A DNA stretch of 38,585 nucleotides from Acidiferrobacterales bacterium (GCA_947258385.1 CAMYII010000084.1:40143-78727), one strand, 5' to 3'. Numbered from the stretch's first letter, positions 23,785 through 32,678 are shown. Made by a program: numbers and translations. Notes: generated by a model not told the origin, from the letters alone.

Positions 23785-24315
23785 CTAATGCCTAAGCGGT
23801 TCCAGCGTACCGCCCAGGTTAATGTCGTCACAGAAACCGGTGAAGGCCTCGCGCAGTCGATTGATCTGCTGATCCGCCGGCACGCTGATCGTCATGTGCA
23901 GCGAAAACATTGGCGTGCCGGTGTGGGCGGCGGAATACGTCCCGGTCTCCATCTCTTCGATATTGATTCCGCGCTGAGAAAAGAACTGCGCCACCTCATG
24001 GACAATGCCGGGGTGGTCCATCGATACCACGTCGACCGCGTAGGGCATCATGCTCTTAGCGCTATCCCGCGGCTGTGTGCGCTTGGCGACGACGGTCAAC
24101 GCCAGCGCCTTCTCCAGCGACGGTAGTCGGCCTTCCATTTCGCTGACCGACTTGGGTGCACCCGCAATCATGAGAATCAGCGCAAACTCGCCGCCCAGCA
24201 CGGTCATGCGGCTGTCGGTGATATTGCAGCCGCTGTCCGCAATGGCCTTGGACAGTTCATTGACGATGCCGGGCCGGTCTTTGCCCAGTGCCGTGATGAC
24301 CAGATAATCGCTCAT
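23785..24315 (-). CDS. ACT-domain protein, glycine cleavage regulator (GcvR)-like
   Basis: A 176-residue protein with two ACT domains. The first is YLVITALGKDRPGIVNELSK with NITDSRMTVLGGEFALILMI; the second is YAVDVVSMDHPGIVHEVAQF with the FSQRGINIEEMETGT helix and FSLHMTISVPA. GcvR in enterobacteria binds GcvA to repress the glycine cleavage operon. Many gammaproteobacteria carry GcvR-like proteins without gcvA nearby, as here, so the regulated pathway is not shown. Start ATG 24315 gives the conserved MSDYLVITA N-terminus. Convergent with the GCS2 gene. Confidence 0.88.
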   Translation of the reverse strand: MSDYLVITALGKDRPGIVNELSKAIADSGCNITDSRMTVLGGEFALILMIAGAPKSVSEMEGRLPSLEKALALTVVAKRTQPRDSAKSMMPYAVDVVSMDHPGIVHEVAQFFSQRGINIEEMETGTYSAAHTGTPMFSLHMTISVPADQQINRLREAFTGFCDDINLGGTLEPLRH

Positions 24316-24514
24316 AACGATACAACCATGGCATGGGGGTGTTCCAGCATAGTGCAAAACGCGCGTTAAATAAACAGCGCGCGGTCCTCCTGCCACCACC
24401 ATCACCGGCCCCGTTTCGGCCTAACCCAATCTATCCTGTCCCCCGTTTGTATGTCCGATGCATCGGTCGCCTGCACCCCTTGGGCGCGGCACAACAGCAC
24501 AGAGGACACAAACA

Positions 24515-25318
24515 ATGAACCCGAAACAATTGTTTAACGCAATCAAGCCTGCCATGGTCATTCTGTTCACGCTGCCGACGGCGCCGGCGGGGACGCACCC
24601 CGGGGCCGACGACGTGACAATCGAGGTGGTTTCCGACCATGGCAAGATACTGCCGCAATACCCCGCATCACGAGAAAGGCGTTCGGCCGCACATCGCCGG
24701 TATATCGAAGCGCGCCGACATGAACGCTACGGCATTCGCGTGCGAAACCGCACCAATCGACGCATCGGGCTGGTCATCGCTGTGGACGGGCGCAATATTA
24801 TCTCCGGTGACGAGTCCCACCTTAAGCCCGACGAGCGCATGTATATCCTGGGGGCCTATGAGCAGGCGGTTTATAAGGGCTGGCGCACGGATCAAGACCG
24901 CATCCACAAATTTTATTTTACCGATGTTGAAGATTCTTACGCCGACGCCTGGGGCGATCGCAGCGCGATGGGCGTGATCGCCGTGGCCACTTACCGGGAG
25001 CGGCAGCGCCCGGTGCTGAAACACAAGTTCTCCGAGGGCCGGCCCCGAAGCCGTGACGAGACGACGAGCCGGGCAAAGCGATATCCTGGCGCCGCCCCAC
25101 AGCCAGGCACCGGATTAGGCGAGGAAGAATGGTCACCGGCGTATCTCGTGCACTTTGAACCGGACCGCGGACAGGTGGCGAAATACTTTATCAAATACGA
25201 ATGGCGCCAGGCGCTGTACGAAAAGGGCGTCGTTGCCTGCGGGTTGCCAAAGAACCGCTTCTGGCCCGAGAGCGACCACGGCGGTTACGCGCCCCACCCG
25301 CCGCGCAGGGAGGGCTGA
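24515..25318 (+). CDS. Exported conserved hypothetical protein
   Basis: A 267-residue protein with an N-terminal signal peptide (about residues 1-25, hydrophobic MVILFTLPTAPAG). The core YGIRVRNRTNRRIGLVIAVD, GRNIISGDESHLKPDERMYI and YFTDVEDSYADAWGDRSAMG is a pattern I recall from conserved exported proteins of proteobacteria of unknown function. The Arg/Pro-rich middle (about 175-205) and the conserved KYEWRQALYEKGV near the C-terminus follow. Probably periplasmic. The gene is monocistronic between two convergent or divergent minus-strand genes. A GAGGA lies about eight bases before the ATG. Confidence 0.8.
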   Translation: MNPKQLFNAIKPAMVILFTLPTAPAGTHPGADDVTIEVVSDHGKILPQYPASRERRSAAHRRYIEARRHERYGIRVRNRTNRRIGLVIAVDGRNIISGDESHLKPDERMYILGAYEQAVYKGWRTDQDRIHKFYFTDVEDSYADAWGDRSAMGVIAVATYRERQRPVLKHKFSEGRPRSRDETTSRAKRYPGAAPQPGTGLGEEEWSPAYLVHFEPDRGQVAKYFIKYEWRQALYEKGVVACGLPKNRFWPESDHGGYAPHPPRREG

Positions 25319-25397
25319 GGCGCCCGGTGACCCGCCGCGGCGCCGCGCCTTGAGCGGCAACGGCAGGCATTCGCGATAGGCCGGCGTGCGCCAGAGG

Positions 25398-26042
25398 CTA
25401 CCTTCGCTTGATGGAATGAATGGCGCCCTCTGCCTTGAGGGCCTCCAAATCCGACACACTCAGTTGCACCGCTTCTGCGACGTAATAATCGGGCTTATCC
25501 GCCTCCCTGGAACTAATCGCCTCGCTGGCCCCCCGGACTATGTTATAGCTGTACTGGCTGATGAGCATTTCCACCTGGTCGCCGTTGACGCTGGTAACCT
25601 TGATAATGCCGTAAGGGTATTCGCTGGTGGCATCATCAAATATTTTAGTGAAATTCACGATGTAGTAGTCATTGGCCATCGGGCTTGTCAGATACGCCGC
25701 TTCCTGCCGTTTGGTTTCCTCGGCCATATAGGCACCGCCTGCGATTAATGCCGCTATCACGATCAGCCCCGTGAACATCGGCGCGACCGTCTTCTTGGCG
25801 AAGACCCGATCTCTTATCTTGGCGATGAGATGCGTCGGCACCTCCTTATCAACCAATGTCCGCTTGCAGTGCTGACATTCAATGCCCGCCTGCTTTTGCG
25901 TCGGAAACACCGGAATCCAGAAAATATGAAAATACCGCAACACGCCGAACGCGGTGTGGGTGTGCTCGCCGCAACTGTCGCATACCACGCCATCAATCTG
26001 CGGACCCGCTATCACTCTACCTCTGGTACCGAATACGATCAT
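25398..26042 (-). CDS. Zinc-ribbon membrane protein, unrecognised
   Basis: A 214-residue protein. Its first 60 residues contain a split zinc ribbon: C21/C24 in VVCDSCGEH and C56/C59 in IECQHCKRT, separated by an aromatic loop (LRYFHIFWIPVFPTQK). One membrane helix (about residues 88-106) is followed by an outer region of about 100 residues with no clear domain. The aromatic-plus-ribbon arrangement recurs in proteins annotated as zinc-ribbon domain containing; none has a known activity as far as I know. GGGAGG lies eight bases before ATG 26042. Convergent with the exported hypothetical gene. Confidence 0.78.
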   Translation of the reverse strand: MIVFGTRGRVIAGPQIDGVVCDSCGEHTHTAFGVLRYFHIFWIPVFPTQKQAGIECQHCKRTLVDKEVPTHLIAKIRDRVFAKKTVAPMFTGLIVIAALIAGGAYMAEETKRQEAAYLTSPMANDYYIVNFTKIFDDATSEYPYGIIKVTSVNGDQVEMLISQYSYNIVRGASEAISSREADKPDYYVAEAVQLSVSDLEALKAEGAIHSIKRR

Positions 26043-26311
26043 CGTCAGTTCCTCCCTCTTTGGGTTGGGTAGGCGTTGACCCACAACAAGCGTCCGGCGC
26101 CTCGCCCGCGGGCCTAGCAATCACTCATTGGGATCCTTGATGTTCAGTATCTAAGTGTAGACCAGGAATCAACGATCGGATTGTCGATCTTTGCGCATTT
26201 CCCCTGCTTTTGTCGTCATCGACCCCGGGGGAATAATTCCGCTACCTCCCCGTCTTACGTTAAATAGGTACGGGCAAAACCCATCGTTACAGTCACTACA
26301 AAGTCATTGCC

Positions 26312-27733
26312 ATGGTTCGTAAACACCTGCGCTTGTATTTCATTGCTGCGTTCTGTTTTCTCTGGGCTGAGGCCGGCGTGACCGCCGGGGAGCAGTCGTC
26401 CATTGGCGAGAACTGGGAACAAGCCCGGAGCTGGAACCGCTTCGCCAACGCCCTCTATGATCTTCATAAACACCTGACGGGACGCCGCAAGGTTCACACG
26501 GAAGAGGAGACTGGGGGCTACGGCGGTCATCTTGGCGGTCGGGACTATTATAAGGAGATTAAGTACTACGAGAGCAAGAACGGATGGCTGCTGAGCAGGA
26601 TACGCTGGGAACGCGCGCCTCCCGAGCGGATCCATACCATCGAGGTCTTTATTTACGATGAATCGGGGCGTCTGATCCGCGATTACGTCGCCGCCTATCT
26701 TCCTCGGTTCCGCCGCGCCCCCTACCAGACGCTGATCAATTTCCACCATTATGACGACCGCCTGCATGGCTTCCGGCAGTTCGACGCCTCCGACATAAGG
26801 ATCTACGAGCAATGCAGGGGGCGGTTCTTCGGCGAGGCGATCGATATTGCACTCGAGGAATACGAGATCCCAAGCCACGCGGGGCTAATTTCCGACGCCG
26901 TGATTCGCGAGGCGTATACCGCCTGTTTCAGCGACCTGCCGGCGAGCGCCGCGCCGTATCTTGATCCGCTGGCGGAAATGCCCGGATCGGCCGGTGTTGA
27001 TCCTCCAGACGCGAAAAATCCGCGGTCGACCGACGCCGATATCGACAGACTTATCCAACGTTATACGCGGGCGATCGCGGCGGCGCCGACTGCTGCGCGA
27101 CTTTATCTCAAGCGGGGGGACGCCTTTTTTTTGATCCACGAATTCGATAAGGCCATCGAGGACTTCACCGCCGCCATCAAGCGCGATAAAAAACTCGACG
27201 AGGCCTACTTCGGGCGCGGCATGGCCTATGGCCGGGCCGGTGAGCTCGACAAGGCGATCGCCGATCTCACGGTGTACATCGAACGCAGGCCGAGAAGCTC
27301 TCTGGCCTACACCAAGCGGGGGGTGCGTTACATCTGGAAGGGTGACCTGCAAAAGGCAAAACAGGACCTGCTCCGCGCTGTCGCGCTGGACGCGACCAAC
27401 GCCGAGGCGCTCGATGACCTCGGTGTCGTCTATGCGCAGAGAAAACATTACGCCCAGGCCATAGGGCATTTCCAGGCCTCCATACACCACGATCCCACCT
27501 ATCAGAAGGCCTATCACAACCTGGCGATCATTTATTACCTTACCGAACGGGGTAAGCTGGCGCTGCAAACCGTGGACAAGGCGCTGGCGCTGAGCCCGCA
27601 AAACCGTAATTCGCTATTGCTCAAAAGCTCGGTCCTGGCATCCCTGGGCCGGCACCAGGAGGCAAAAACCATCAAAGACAATGCGGAGTTTTTGCCTGAA
27701 GGCAATTGGACGGAACAGTTTGCGATCCAGTAG
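26312..27733 (+). CDS. Exported tetratricopeptide-repeat protein
   Basis: A 473-residue protein. Residues 1-27 are a signal peptide (LYFIAAFCFLWAEAGVTAG). Residues about 28-225 form an unassigned domain (YESKNGWLLSRIRWE, IEVFIYDESGRLIRDYVAAY, YEQCRGRFFGEAIDIAL). Residues about 245-460 carry five to six TPR units, for example LYLKRGDAFFLIHEFDKAIE, AYFGRGMAYGRAGELDKAIA and ALDDLGVVYAQRKHYAQAIG. TPRs imply a protein-scaffolding role in the periplasm. No ribosome binding site is obvious before ATG 26312; the signal peptide sets the start. Confidence 0.85.
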   Translation: MVRKHLRLYFIAAFCFLWAEAGVTAGEQSSIGENWEQARSWNRFANALYDLHKHLTGRRKVHTEEETGGYGGHLGGRDYYKEIKYYESKNGWLLSRIRWERAPPERIHTIEVFIYDESGRLIRDYVAAYLPRFRRAPYQTLINFHHYDDRLHGFRQFDASDIRIYEQCRGRFFGEAIDIALEEYEIPSHAGLISDAVIREAYTACFSDLPASAAPYLDPLAEMPGSAGVDPPDAKNPRSTDADIDRLIQRYTRAIAAAPTAARLYLKRGDAFFLIHEFDKAIEDFTAAIKRDKKLDEAYFGRGMAYGRAGELDKAIADLTVYIERRPRSSLAYTKRGVRYIWKGDLQKAKQDLLRAVALDATNAEALDDLGVVYAQRKHYAQAIGHFQASIHHDPTYQKAYHNLAIIYYLTERGKLALQTVDKALALSPQNRNSLLLKSSVLASLGRHQEAKTIKDNAEFLPEGNWTEQFAIQ

Positions 27734-27749
27734 ATCAATCGGATCATAG

Positions 27750-27777
27750 CCCGGCAGGCGGTAGCCGCCCTGCCGGG
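27750..27777. terminator. GC-rich hairpin between convergent genes
   Basis: CCCGGCAGG pairs with CCTGCCGGG, and the inner CGG/CCG pair around TAG extends the stem to 12 bp with one bulged C. It lies 17 bp after the TPR gene and 52 bp after the thioesterase gene on the other strand, so it could serve both. No U-tract follows. Confidence 0.5.
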
Positions 27778-27828
27778 AGCGCCGTGTCTCGGCAGCGCCT
27801 GGGCCCTGGCGTGGGCCGAGTATATTCC

Positions 27829-28251
27829 CTAGCCGCGCTCCCGCTTGGCCGCCATCTTCTCTTTGAAGCGTTGCGCATCGATGACGAAACGCTCGTGCGT
27901 TCCCCGTGAAATTTCCTCTTCGCCGTCATGGGCCACGACCTCGAAGCTCACCCGGCGGCCGTCTACGCGGGTAATGCGCCCCTTTACCGCCACCGTGAGC
28001 CCCACTGGCGTGGCGGCGGTGTGGCGGACATTCACGTGCGTGCCAACCGACTGCTCCTTGGGCCAATCGATATGCGGAATCAATGCCTTGAGGCATGCCC
28101 ATTCCAGCAGGCCGACCAGATAGCCGGTGGCAAATACCTCGGGCATCACCTGGAATTCGGGCGACTCGGGATAGAGATGGGGTACGGTCTTGGATTCGGG
28201 CACCCGAAACTGCATCTCAAAGCTCAGTCCGGGTTTCAGGGTGTCTTTCAT
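27829..28251 (-). CDS. Hotdog-fold thioesterase, FlK-like
   Basis: A 140-residue single hotdog domain. The helix VFATGYLVGLLEWACLKALI holds a Glu, and THVNVRHTAATPVGLTVAVK holds a His, both matching the catalytic positions of FlK (fluoroacetyl-CoA thioesterase) as I recall them. The C-terminal VAHDGEEEISRGTHERFVID strand completes the fold. Close relatives hydrolyse diverse acyl-CoAs; the fluoroacetyl specificity should not be assumed. Start ATG 28251 (MKDTLKPGLSFEMQF) fits the family N-terminus. Located 72 bp downstream of the M23 peptidase gene on the same strand. Confidence 0.85.
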   Translation of the reverse strand: MKDTLKPGLSFEMQFRVPESKTVPHLYPESPEFQVMPEVFATGYLVGLLEWACLKALIPHIDWPKEQSVGTHVNVRHTAATPVGLTVAVKGRITRVDGRRVSFEVVAHDGEEEISRGTHERFVIDAQRFKEKMAAKRERG

Positions 28252-28323
28252 TGATAAGCGGCATGGCGTCGAACAGGCCGATATTGACAGGCCCGGCGCT
28301 CCGGTCCGACGGAGCAATTTTGG

Positions 28324-29229
28324 TCAACCAGACTGGCCTCCGCTCACGACAAGGTCATTGATCGATAGAAACCGCCGATCGAACCTCATCGGCATCGGCC
28401 GCCCATCGGCCTTGTTGGCCTGGATATGCAGATGCGGCTCATTGGAGAACCCGGAATTACCGACTTTGCCGATGGGACGCCCTGCGGCGACGCGATCACC
28501 CTTTTTCACCGCCACGCTGTCCTGCATCATATGGGCAAGCGTCACCTCAGCGCCCTCACAAACAATCACGACGTGGTTGCCGAGTGGATTCGCCTTGTCG
28601 ACGTAATCTGGGGCATTGTCGGGCAGGCCCGTCATAGCCTTGCGGACCGTGCCGCTGCACGGGCTGTACAATGCCTCGCCGTAGATATGGTACTGACCGA
28701 GCCGCGAGGGCATAAGACTGTTCGCCCTATTGCCGTATTGGCTCAACTTCACAATGTCCAACGATAACCGGCCGTGCGGCCCCAGCCCATGAAACGGGTT
28801 GGTCAGCCAGTTACTGCCTCCCTGTAGCACATAGTAATTCCCGCCCTTCAGTGGAAAGCTGAGCTCAATGGGGGTGTCCGAATAGGACTTGCCCCGGAAC
28901 GCCCAGACATTCAGTGCCACAAACGCCGCCACAAAGACAACCAGCAATATTTGTCTGCCGCGGCGCTTCCTGACAACTACCCAACGCAATCCCCGGGTCC
29001 GCCGGTAGGCGTAAACGGCCGCGGCAAGGAATAGCCCCAGCACGACGAATCGCATGTAGTAGCTGATCAGCCCCCACGGCGCCGCCATATAAAAGAACAG
29101 CGTAGCACCCGCGGCGGCGAGCACTTTCACCAGCCATCCCCATTTGCTGCTGTATCCACTGTAGATGAGCCAGTCCAACACCACCAGTGGAACGACAACG
29201 GTTGCCAAGCCCAGAAAGAATATGACCAT
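28324..29229 (-). CDS. M23 family metallopeptidase with N-terminal membrane helices
   Basis: A 301-residue protein. About residues 1-115 contain four hydrophobic segments (FFLGLATVVVPLVVLDWLIY, VLAAAGATLFFYMA, MRFVVLGLFLAAAVYAY, ILLVVFVAAFVALNVWAF). The C-terminal peptidase domain shows GPHGRLSLDIVKL, IYGEALYSPCSGTVRKAM, HVVIVCEGAEVTLAHM, DRVAAGRPIGKVGNSGFSNE and the zinc-ligand pair HLHIQ, the LytM/M23 signature. Such enzymes cut peptidoglycan cross-links or act as degenerate regulators; the His/Asp ligands appear intact. The gene follows the decayed HupE-like fragment on the same strand. Confidence 0.88.
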   Translation of the reverse strand: MVIFFLGLATVVVPLVVLDWLIYSGYSSKWGWLVKVLAAAGATLFFYMAAPWGLISYYMRFVVLGLFLAAAVYAYRRTRGLRWVVVRKRRGRQILLVVFVAAFVALNVWAFRGKSYSDTPIELSFPLKGGNYYVLQGGSNWLTNPFHGLGPHGRLSLDIVKLSQYGNRANSLMPSRLGQYHIYGEALYSPCSGTVRKAMTGLPDNAPDYVDKANPLGNHVVIVCEGAEVTLAHMMQDSVAVKKGDRVAAGRPIGKVGNSGFSNEPHLHIQANKADGRPMPMRFDRRFLSINDLVVSGGQSG

Positions 29230-29355
29230 CGAGTTTGAAAAAATTAGCAGATTATTGTTGATATCAGCCGGCCGGATTCGCCGCGCACCTACCCGAGTTT
29301 AGATCAGTTTTCCGCAGAAGTCGCCTTGCCGGAGGCCGGCCCTGGACATCGCCTG

Positions 29356-29528
29356 TTCCGCCTCGGCCCGCGAACCACACCACATTTAACCCCATCAACA
29401 GAGAAGTGGATAATCCGCTGGCCGAATTAGCACTCTCCAGCCTCCATATGAGCAAAAGCAGTGGTGGAAATCAAGGTTAGTGTCGAGACCGTGATCCGTA
29501 ATGCGGATCTCAGGGGTTGTTTTTTCAT
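29356..29528 (-). pseudogene. HupE/UreJ-like fragment, frameshifted and truncated
   Basis: ATG 29526-29528 has AAGGAG about eight bases upstream. It encodes a classical signal peptide (MKKQPLRSALRITVSTLTLI then STTAFAH) and ends at TAA 29427-29429 after only 33 codons. In the next frame the sequence goes on as SASGLSTSLLMGLNVVWFAG. AFAH at the mature N-terminus followed by SGL...LLMGL resembles the start of HupE/UreJ metal-permease proteins (AFAH, then SGxxHPLxGLDHLL). The rest of the gene is absent; the M23 peptidase gene begins 127 bp further on. The resemblance is short, so the family call is tentative, but a strong start followed by a frame break is visible. Confidence 0.45.
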
Positions 29529-29769
29529 AGTTCTTTCTCCTTATAACAAAATGTGTGATTCGGATTACGTCGATGCGTGTCAATCGGTAAGCTTGCGCCA
29601 GTATCCGCGGCACGGGAGATTACCAATCACCAGGTTACGGTGAAACCCCATCACTTACGGCATTACAAATTTTTACACTCCGGTGCCCGTTTCAGCCTCG
29701 GACCACTTAATCGACGGGATTGCGAGGCCTACGGTTGGCATAGCCGCTTCACCGTTCCTGACTAATTTA

Positions 29770-30207
29770 CTATTTCAATTCCGAAGTGCAGTACTTACAC
29801 CGCTTGGCAAAAATCGGGACCTCAGACACGCAGTCCGGGCAGGTCTTAGTCGTCGGTACGGCGGGCTCTTCGGCGGGAGCGGGTTGGAGTTTTTCAATGC
29901 CCTTTACCACAAGAAATATTGCAAACGCGATAATGACGAAATCCAACATAGTGTTGATAAATATACCGTAGTTAATCGTAGGCGCACCTGCGGCCTGGGC
30001 TTGGGCAAGTGATTCGTAACTCTCTCCTGAAAGATTCACAAACAGGCTGCTGAAATCGACGTTGCCCATCAGTAAGCCGATAGGTGGCATGAGTATGTCT
30101 TTGACAAACGACGAGACGATTTTTCCGAAGGCAACTCCGATTACAATGCCAACGGCCATGTCGACTACGTTACCGCGCATGGCAAACTTTTTGAAATCAT
30201 CTAGCAT
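29770..30207 (-). CDS. mscL: Large-conductance mechanosensitive channel with C-terminal zinc ribbon
   Basis: A 145-residue Msc[57 protein letters not shown] and the second membrane helix [18 protein letters not shown] are unmistakable. The homopentamer releases osmolytes under hypo-osmotic shock. The usual cytoplasmic helical bundle at the end is replaced or extended by a zinc ribbon: C123, C126, C137, C140 in CPDCVSEVP...CKYC. Similar tails occur in some other bacterial MscLs. GGAG lies eight bases before ATG 30207. Single gene, regulation not visible. Confidence 0.95.
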   Translation of the reverse strand: MLDDFKKFAMRGNVVDMAVGIVIGVAFGKIVSSFVKDILMPPIGLLMGNVDFSSLFVNLSGESYESLAQAQAAGAPTINYGIFINTMLDFVIIAFAIFLVVKGIEKLQPAPAEEPAVPTTKTCPDCVSEVPIFAKRCKYCTSELK

Positions 30208-30693
30208 GGCTATACTCCATCAGTCTTATTGGTCTATGAGTGAACAGTAATTTTCGCGAAACCATCGCGGCGAAGCATGCCACACTTTGCCGGGTAGATG
30301 ATCTGTAGTTGTGTAATTTTTTGTAATTTGTCCTTCCGATTAAAAATAGAGTGCGTGGAGTTTTTCCGGCCAGGCGTACTGTTACAATTAATGACATTGT
30401 TACCGTCGGACTGCGGGTGACGAACGAGTTGGCCAGCCGCACCAAAACGACGGCAGGCCATGCGCCGCGGGTCCGCTACGGCGGGGCCAGCGGTTTCGGC
30501 TGCTCATGTGCAACCGTGGGGTCAGAAAAAGGGCCGTTGGATCCGACTAGACGAACAATACTAGCGCGAAAAGCTAGCCAACGGTTTAGCAGTCTGGGGA
30601 TATTAATCGCGGACGGCCATCCATTGATCTTTCGCTATCCGGGGGGAGGTGGCCGTGCCGGCCACCTCTGGACCTCCCATTCGGACTATTTTT
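30208..30693. other. Intergenic region between mscL and the patatin gene
   Basis: About 490 bp. It contains the mscL upstream region (A+T-rich at 30295-30350), a direct TGTTAC pair (30379-30410) and the hairpin listed at 30646. A plus-strand ORF over this stretch has no ribosome binding site and its 3' half is a shadow of the patatin gene. No mobile-element ends were found. Confidence 0.4.
30646..30668. terminator. Hairpin downstream of the patatin gene
   Basis: GAGGTGGCC and GGCCACCTC form a perfect nine-pair stem with a GTGCC loop, 26 bp past the patatin stop on the minus strand. On that strand no U-tract follows, so termination efficiency is uncertain. Confidence 0.45.
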
Positions 30694-32178
30694 TTACCTT
30701 TTTGCATGCAGCTGACTTTGCGCCGACAGTGTACCCGCCATACGGCGCAAGCATGCGTTGTCTTTTGAAACGAGCTCTTTGACCGCGGTATCAATCAGTG
30801 CTACATGCTCGTCGGCAATCTTGAAGCTGGTGGGGATATTGTTGAGCCGTTCCCGCAGGTCTTCCTTCTCTACCGCATCGAAGTGAATGTGGCAGAACTG
30901 CAGTTTGCCGCGCAGGTCCCGCGGTGCCCCATCATAGGACCCGTTCCTGAATTCCGCCAGCGCCTTGCGCCGGTTCGCATCCAGCAGGGTATCGAATGAT
31001 TCCAACATATTGAAATCAATCACATGGCTCACCAGCGAGCGCGGGTCTGAGAGCTCGCGCGAAATGCCTTTTGCCTTGATATGGGAATCGACAAGGATGA
31101 CAAAAATCTTCTTGTAACGCTTGCCGTTTGCGGCGATGACCTTTTTTACGCTTTCCAGGCCGAGGTTGTCGGAATTGCCACCATCGAAAACATGAAAATA
31201 TGCCTTCTCTTTTTCGTGGTAGTCGCGCAATGTCATGTAATTAAACACGGCCGGGAATGCGGCCGACGCCATCACCGCCCGGGAAATCTCATAGCGCGAG
31301 ACGTCGGAATTCAATAATGTCGTAAAGTGCTCATCAGTAAAGGTGAAAGGCTTACCAAAATTATCTTCGTTGGCTATGTCCTGGGTCGCATTGGTGGCAT
31401 TGACAATGAGGTTGGGACGCTGCGGATTCAGATCCCGGAACTTGAGATCTTTGCCTAAGACACCCTTGTCATACAGATTGTTGGCAAAGGTCTGCGCCAT
31501 AATGTCAGAGCGGTCATAATCGGTAAACCAGTAGCCAAAGATGTTATGCGGCCAGAACCAGTTACCCACCCACTTGCCCAGATAATTGCGGCTCATCAGG
31601 CGCTTCACGGTCCGATCCGACCAGACACGCTTTGATCGGCCTTTGTGTTGCGAGTACCGATAGAGTTGATCTATTTTCCCCGCGTCCCCCGCCCCGGTAA
31701 CAGCGCCCCGCAACTCCTCCTGCTCCTCGGGCTTCATCCGACCTTTGATGCCGAGCATCTTGTTTTTGTCATTGTACGCAAGCCGTCTCGCGAGCGCCGG
31801 CGACAGCCGTTCGACATCGAGCATTCCCTGTAGCCGCACGGAAACAATCCCTCCCGGGTCGTCGGAGATCCCATAATAAGCAGCCGGCAGGGAACCGCCC
31901 GAGACGGAGGAAATGGCATCGACCTCCTGCAGCAGGTCTACGTCTTCAAACGCTGTCTGCAGCTTGACCATGACAGAGCCTGAGAAGTAGGCGGCCCGGC
32001 TGCCCCCGCCCGACAACGCCAGAAGCACAAGGGCATCCCCGTGGCCGCGATCATCGCGGACGACAAAAGAGGCGCGTCCTTCGTAGCGAGCCGGCTGCGC
32101 CAGAGGGTCGTTGGTATAGGACGTTGAAACACAGGCCGACAGGAACCCGCAGATTAACAAAATTGTAACAGGCCTCAT
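30694..32178 (-). CDS. Patatin-like phospholipase lipoprotein
   Basis: A 494-residue protein. Residues 1-16 (MRPVTILLICGFLSAC) are a lipoprotein signal with lipobox LSAC, so C16 should be acylated and the protein anchored to the outer or inner membrane. The patatin core shows the oxyanion loop LLALSGGGSRAAYFSG (about 52-67), the nucleophile S93 in ISSVSGGSLPAAYYG, and the Asp of VFDGGNSDNLGLES. A charged insertion (about 135-215) separates them. Patatins hydrolyse phospholipid or acyl esters. CAAGGAGGT precedes ATG 32178. It follows the small gene at 32269 on the same strand after 90 bp. Confidence 0.92.
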   Translation of the reverse strand: MRPVTILLICGFLSACVSTSYTNDPLAQPARYEGRASFVVRDDRGHGDALVLLALSGGGSRAAYFSGSVMVKLQTAFEDVDLLQEVDAISSVSGGSLPAAYYGISDDPGGIVSVRLQGMLDVERLSPALARRLAYNDKNKMLGIKGRMKPEEQEELRGAVTGAGDAGKIDQLYRYSQHKGRSKRVWSDRTVKRLMSRNYLGKWVGNWFWPHNIFGYWFTDYDRSDIMAQTFANNLYDKGVLGKDLKFRDLNPQRPNLIVNATNATQDIANEDNFGKPFTFTDEHFTTLLNSDVSRYEISRAVMASAAFPAVFNYMTLRDYHEKEKAYFHVFDGGNSDNLGLESVKKVIAANGKRYKKIFVILVDSHIKAKGISRELSDPRSLVSHVIDFNMLESFDTLLDANRRKALAEFRNGSYDGAPRDLRGKLQFCHIHFDAVEKEDLRERLNNIPTSFKIADEHVALIDTAVKELVSKDNACLRRMAGTLSAQSQLHAKR

Positions 32179-32268
32179 GATACCTCCTTGTGACTCGTCT
32201 TGTTATTTGTCGAGCCGGCAAACGCGACTCTCCACCGATACCCCCGCCGGCGCCGGATTTCGACCGAT

Positions 32269-32544
32269 TTATTTCTTGGCAATACGCCTAATCGTATGCT
32301 GGAGGCATTTTTCCAGTTCTGATGTCTCGAACTGCTCACCGGGTTTTGGTTTTAGATGCAGCTTGATCTTGTTTTGACTCGATTCGACTTCCAAGGACGC
32401 GAGTTTTTTGTATTCCTCCGTCGGACAGGCACAACGCCCCTGCTGGCATTCCTGAAAGGCCTCGAGCAGCGCCTGTTGTTTCCCTTCGGTCTCCTCGACA
32501 TCGATATCGAGCTGTGACTTCTTGTCGTCGATCCGGTATTTCAT
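32269..32544 (-). CDS. Small conserved hypothetical protein
   Basis: A 91-residue soluble protein, MKYRIDDKKSQLDIDVEETE at the start. It has a CQQGRCACPTEEYKKLASLE segment (three Cys in six residues that could bind metal) and a C-terminal helix ending CLQHTIRRIAKK. I do not recognise a named family. GGAGGC lies about six bases before ATG 32544. It lies upstream of the patatin gene on the same strand and diverges from the cytochrome operon. Confidence 0.68.
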   Translation of the reverse strand: MKYRIDDKKSQLDIDVEETEGKQQALLEAFQECQQGRCACPTEEYKKLASLEVESSQNKIKLHLKPKPGEQFETSELEKCLQHTIRRIAKK

Positions 32545-32654
32545 GGTGAAGCCTCCGGCCAGCCACAATAACGACTATTTTACCTCTTGCCGCCTCGATG
32601 CGTCAGCCTCTCGGACCATAGGCGTCACCCGTCTCCTTGCAGCGGATTTCCGCC

Positions 32655-32678
32655 GGTTTTCAGTTTCATTTCAGTTTG
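32655..32678 (+). promoter_or_regulatory. 11-bp-spaced direct repeat, candidate OmpR/PhoP-family operator
   Basis: TTTCAGTTT occurs at 32658-32666 and again at 32669-32677, an 11-bp period, so AGTTT-N6-AGTTT lie on one face of the helix. This is the geometry of PhoP/PmrA-class tandem half-sites (GTTTA-like). A -10-like TACAGT sits at 32685-32690, seven bases after the second repeat. The operon downstream encodes a PhoP-like regulator, so autoregulation is inferred. Confidence 0.5.

Noticed and set aside
20252-30590. GTTTAGCAGTCT occurring near 20260 and near 30584
   Set aside because: A shared 12-mer is expected by chance many times in a window of this size; the flanks do not extend the match convincingly and no terminal repeats or target duplications were found.
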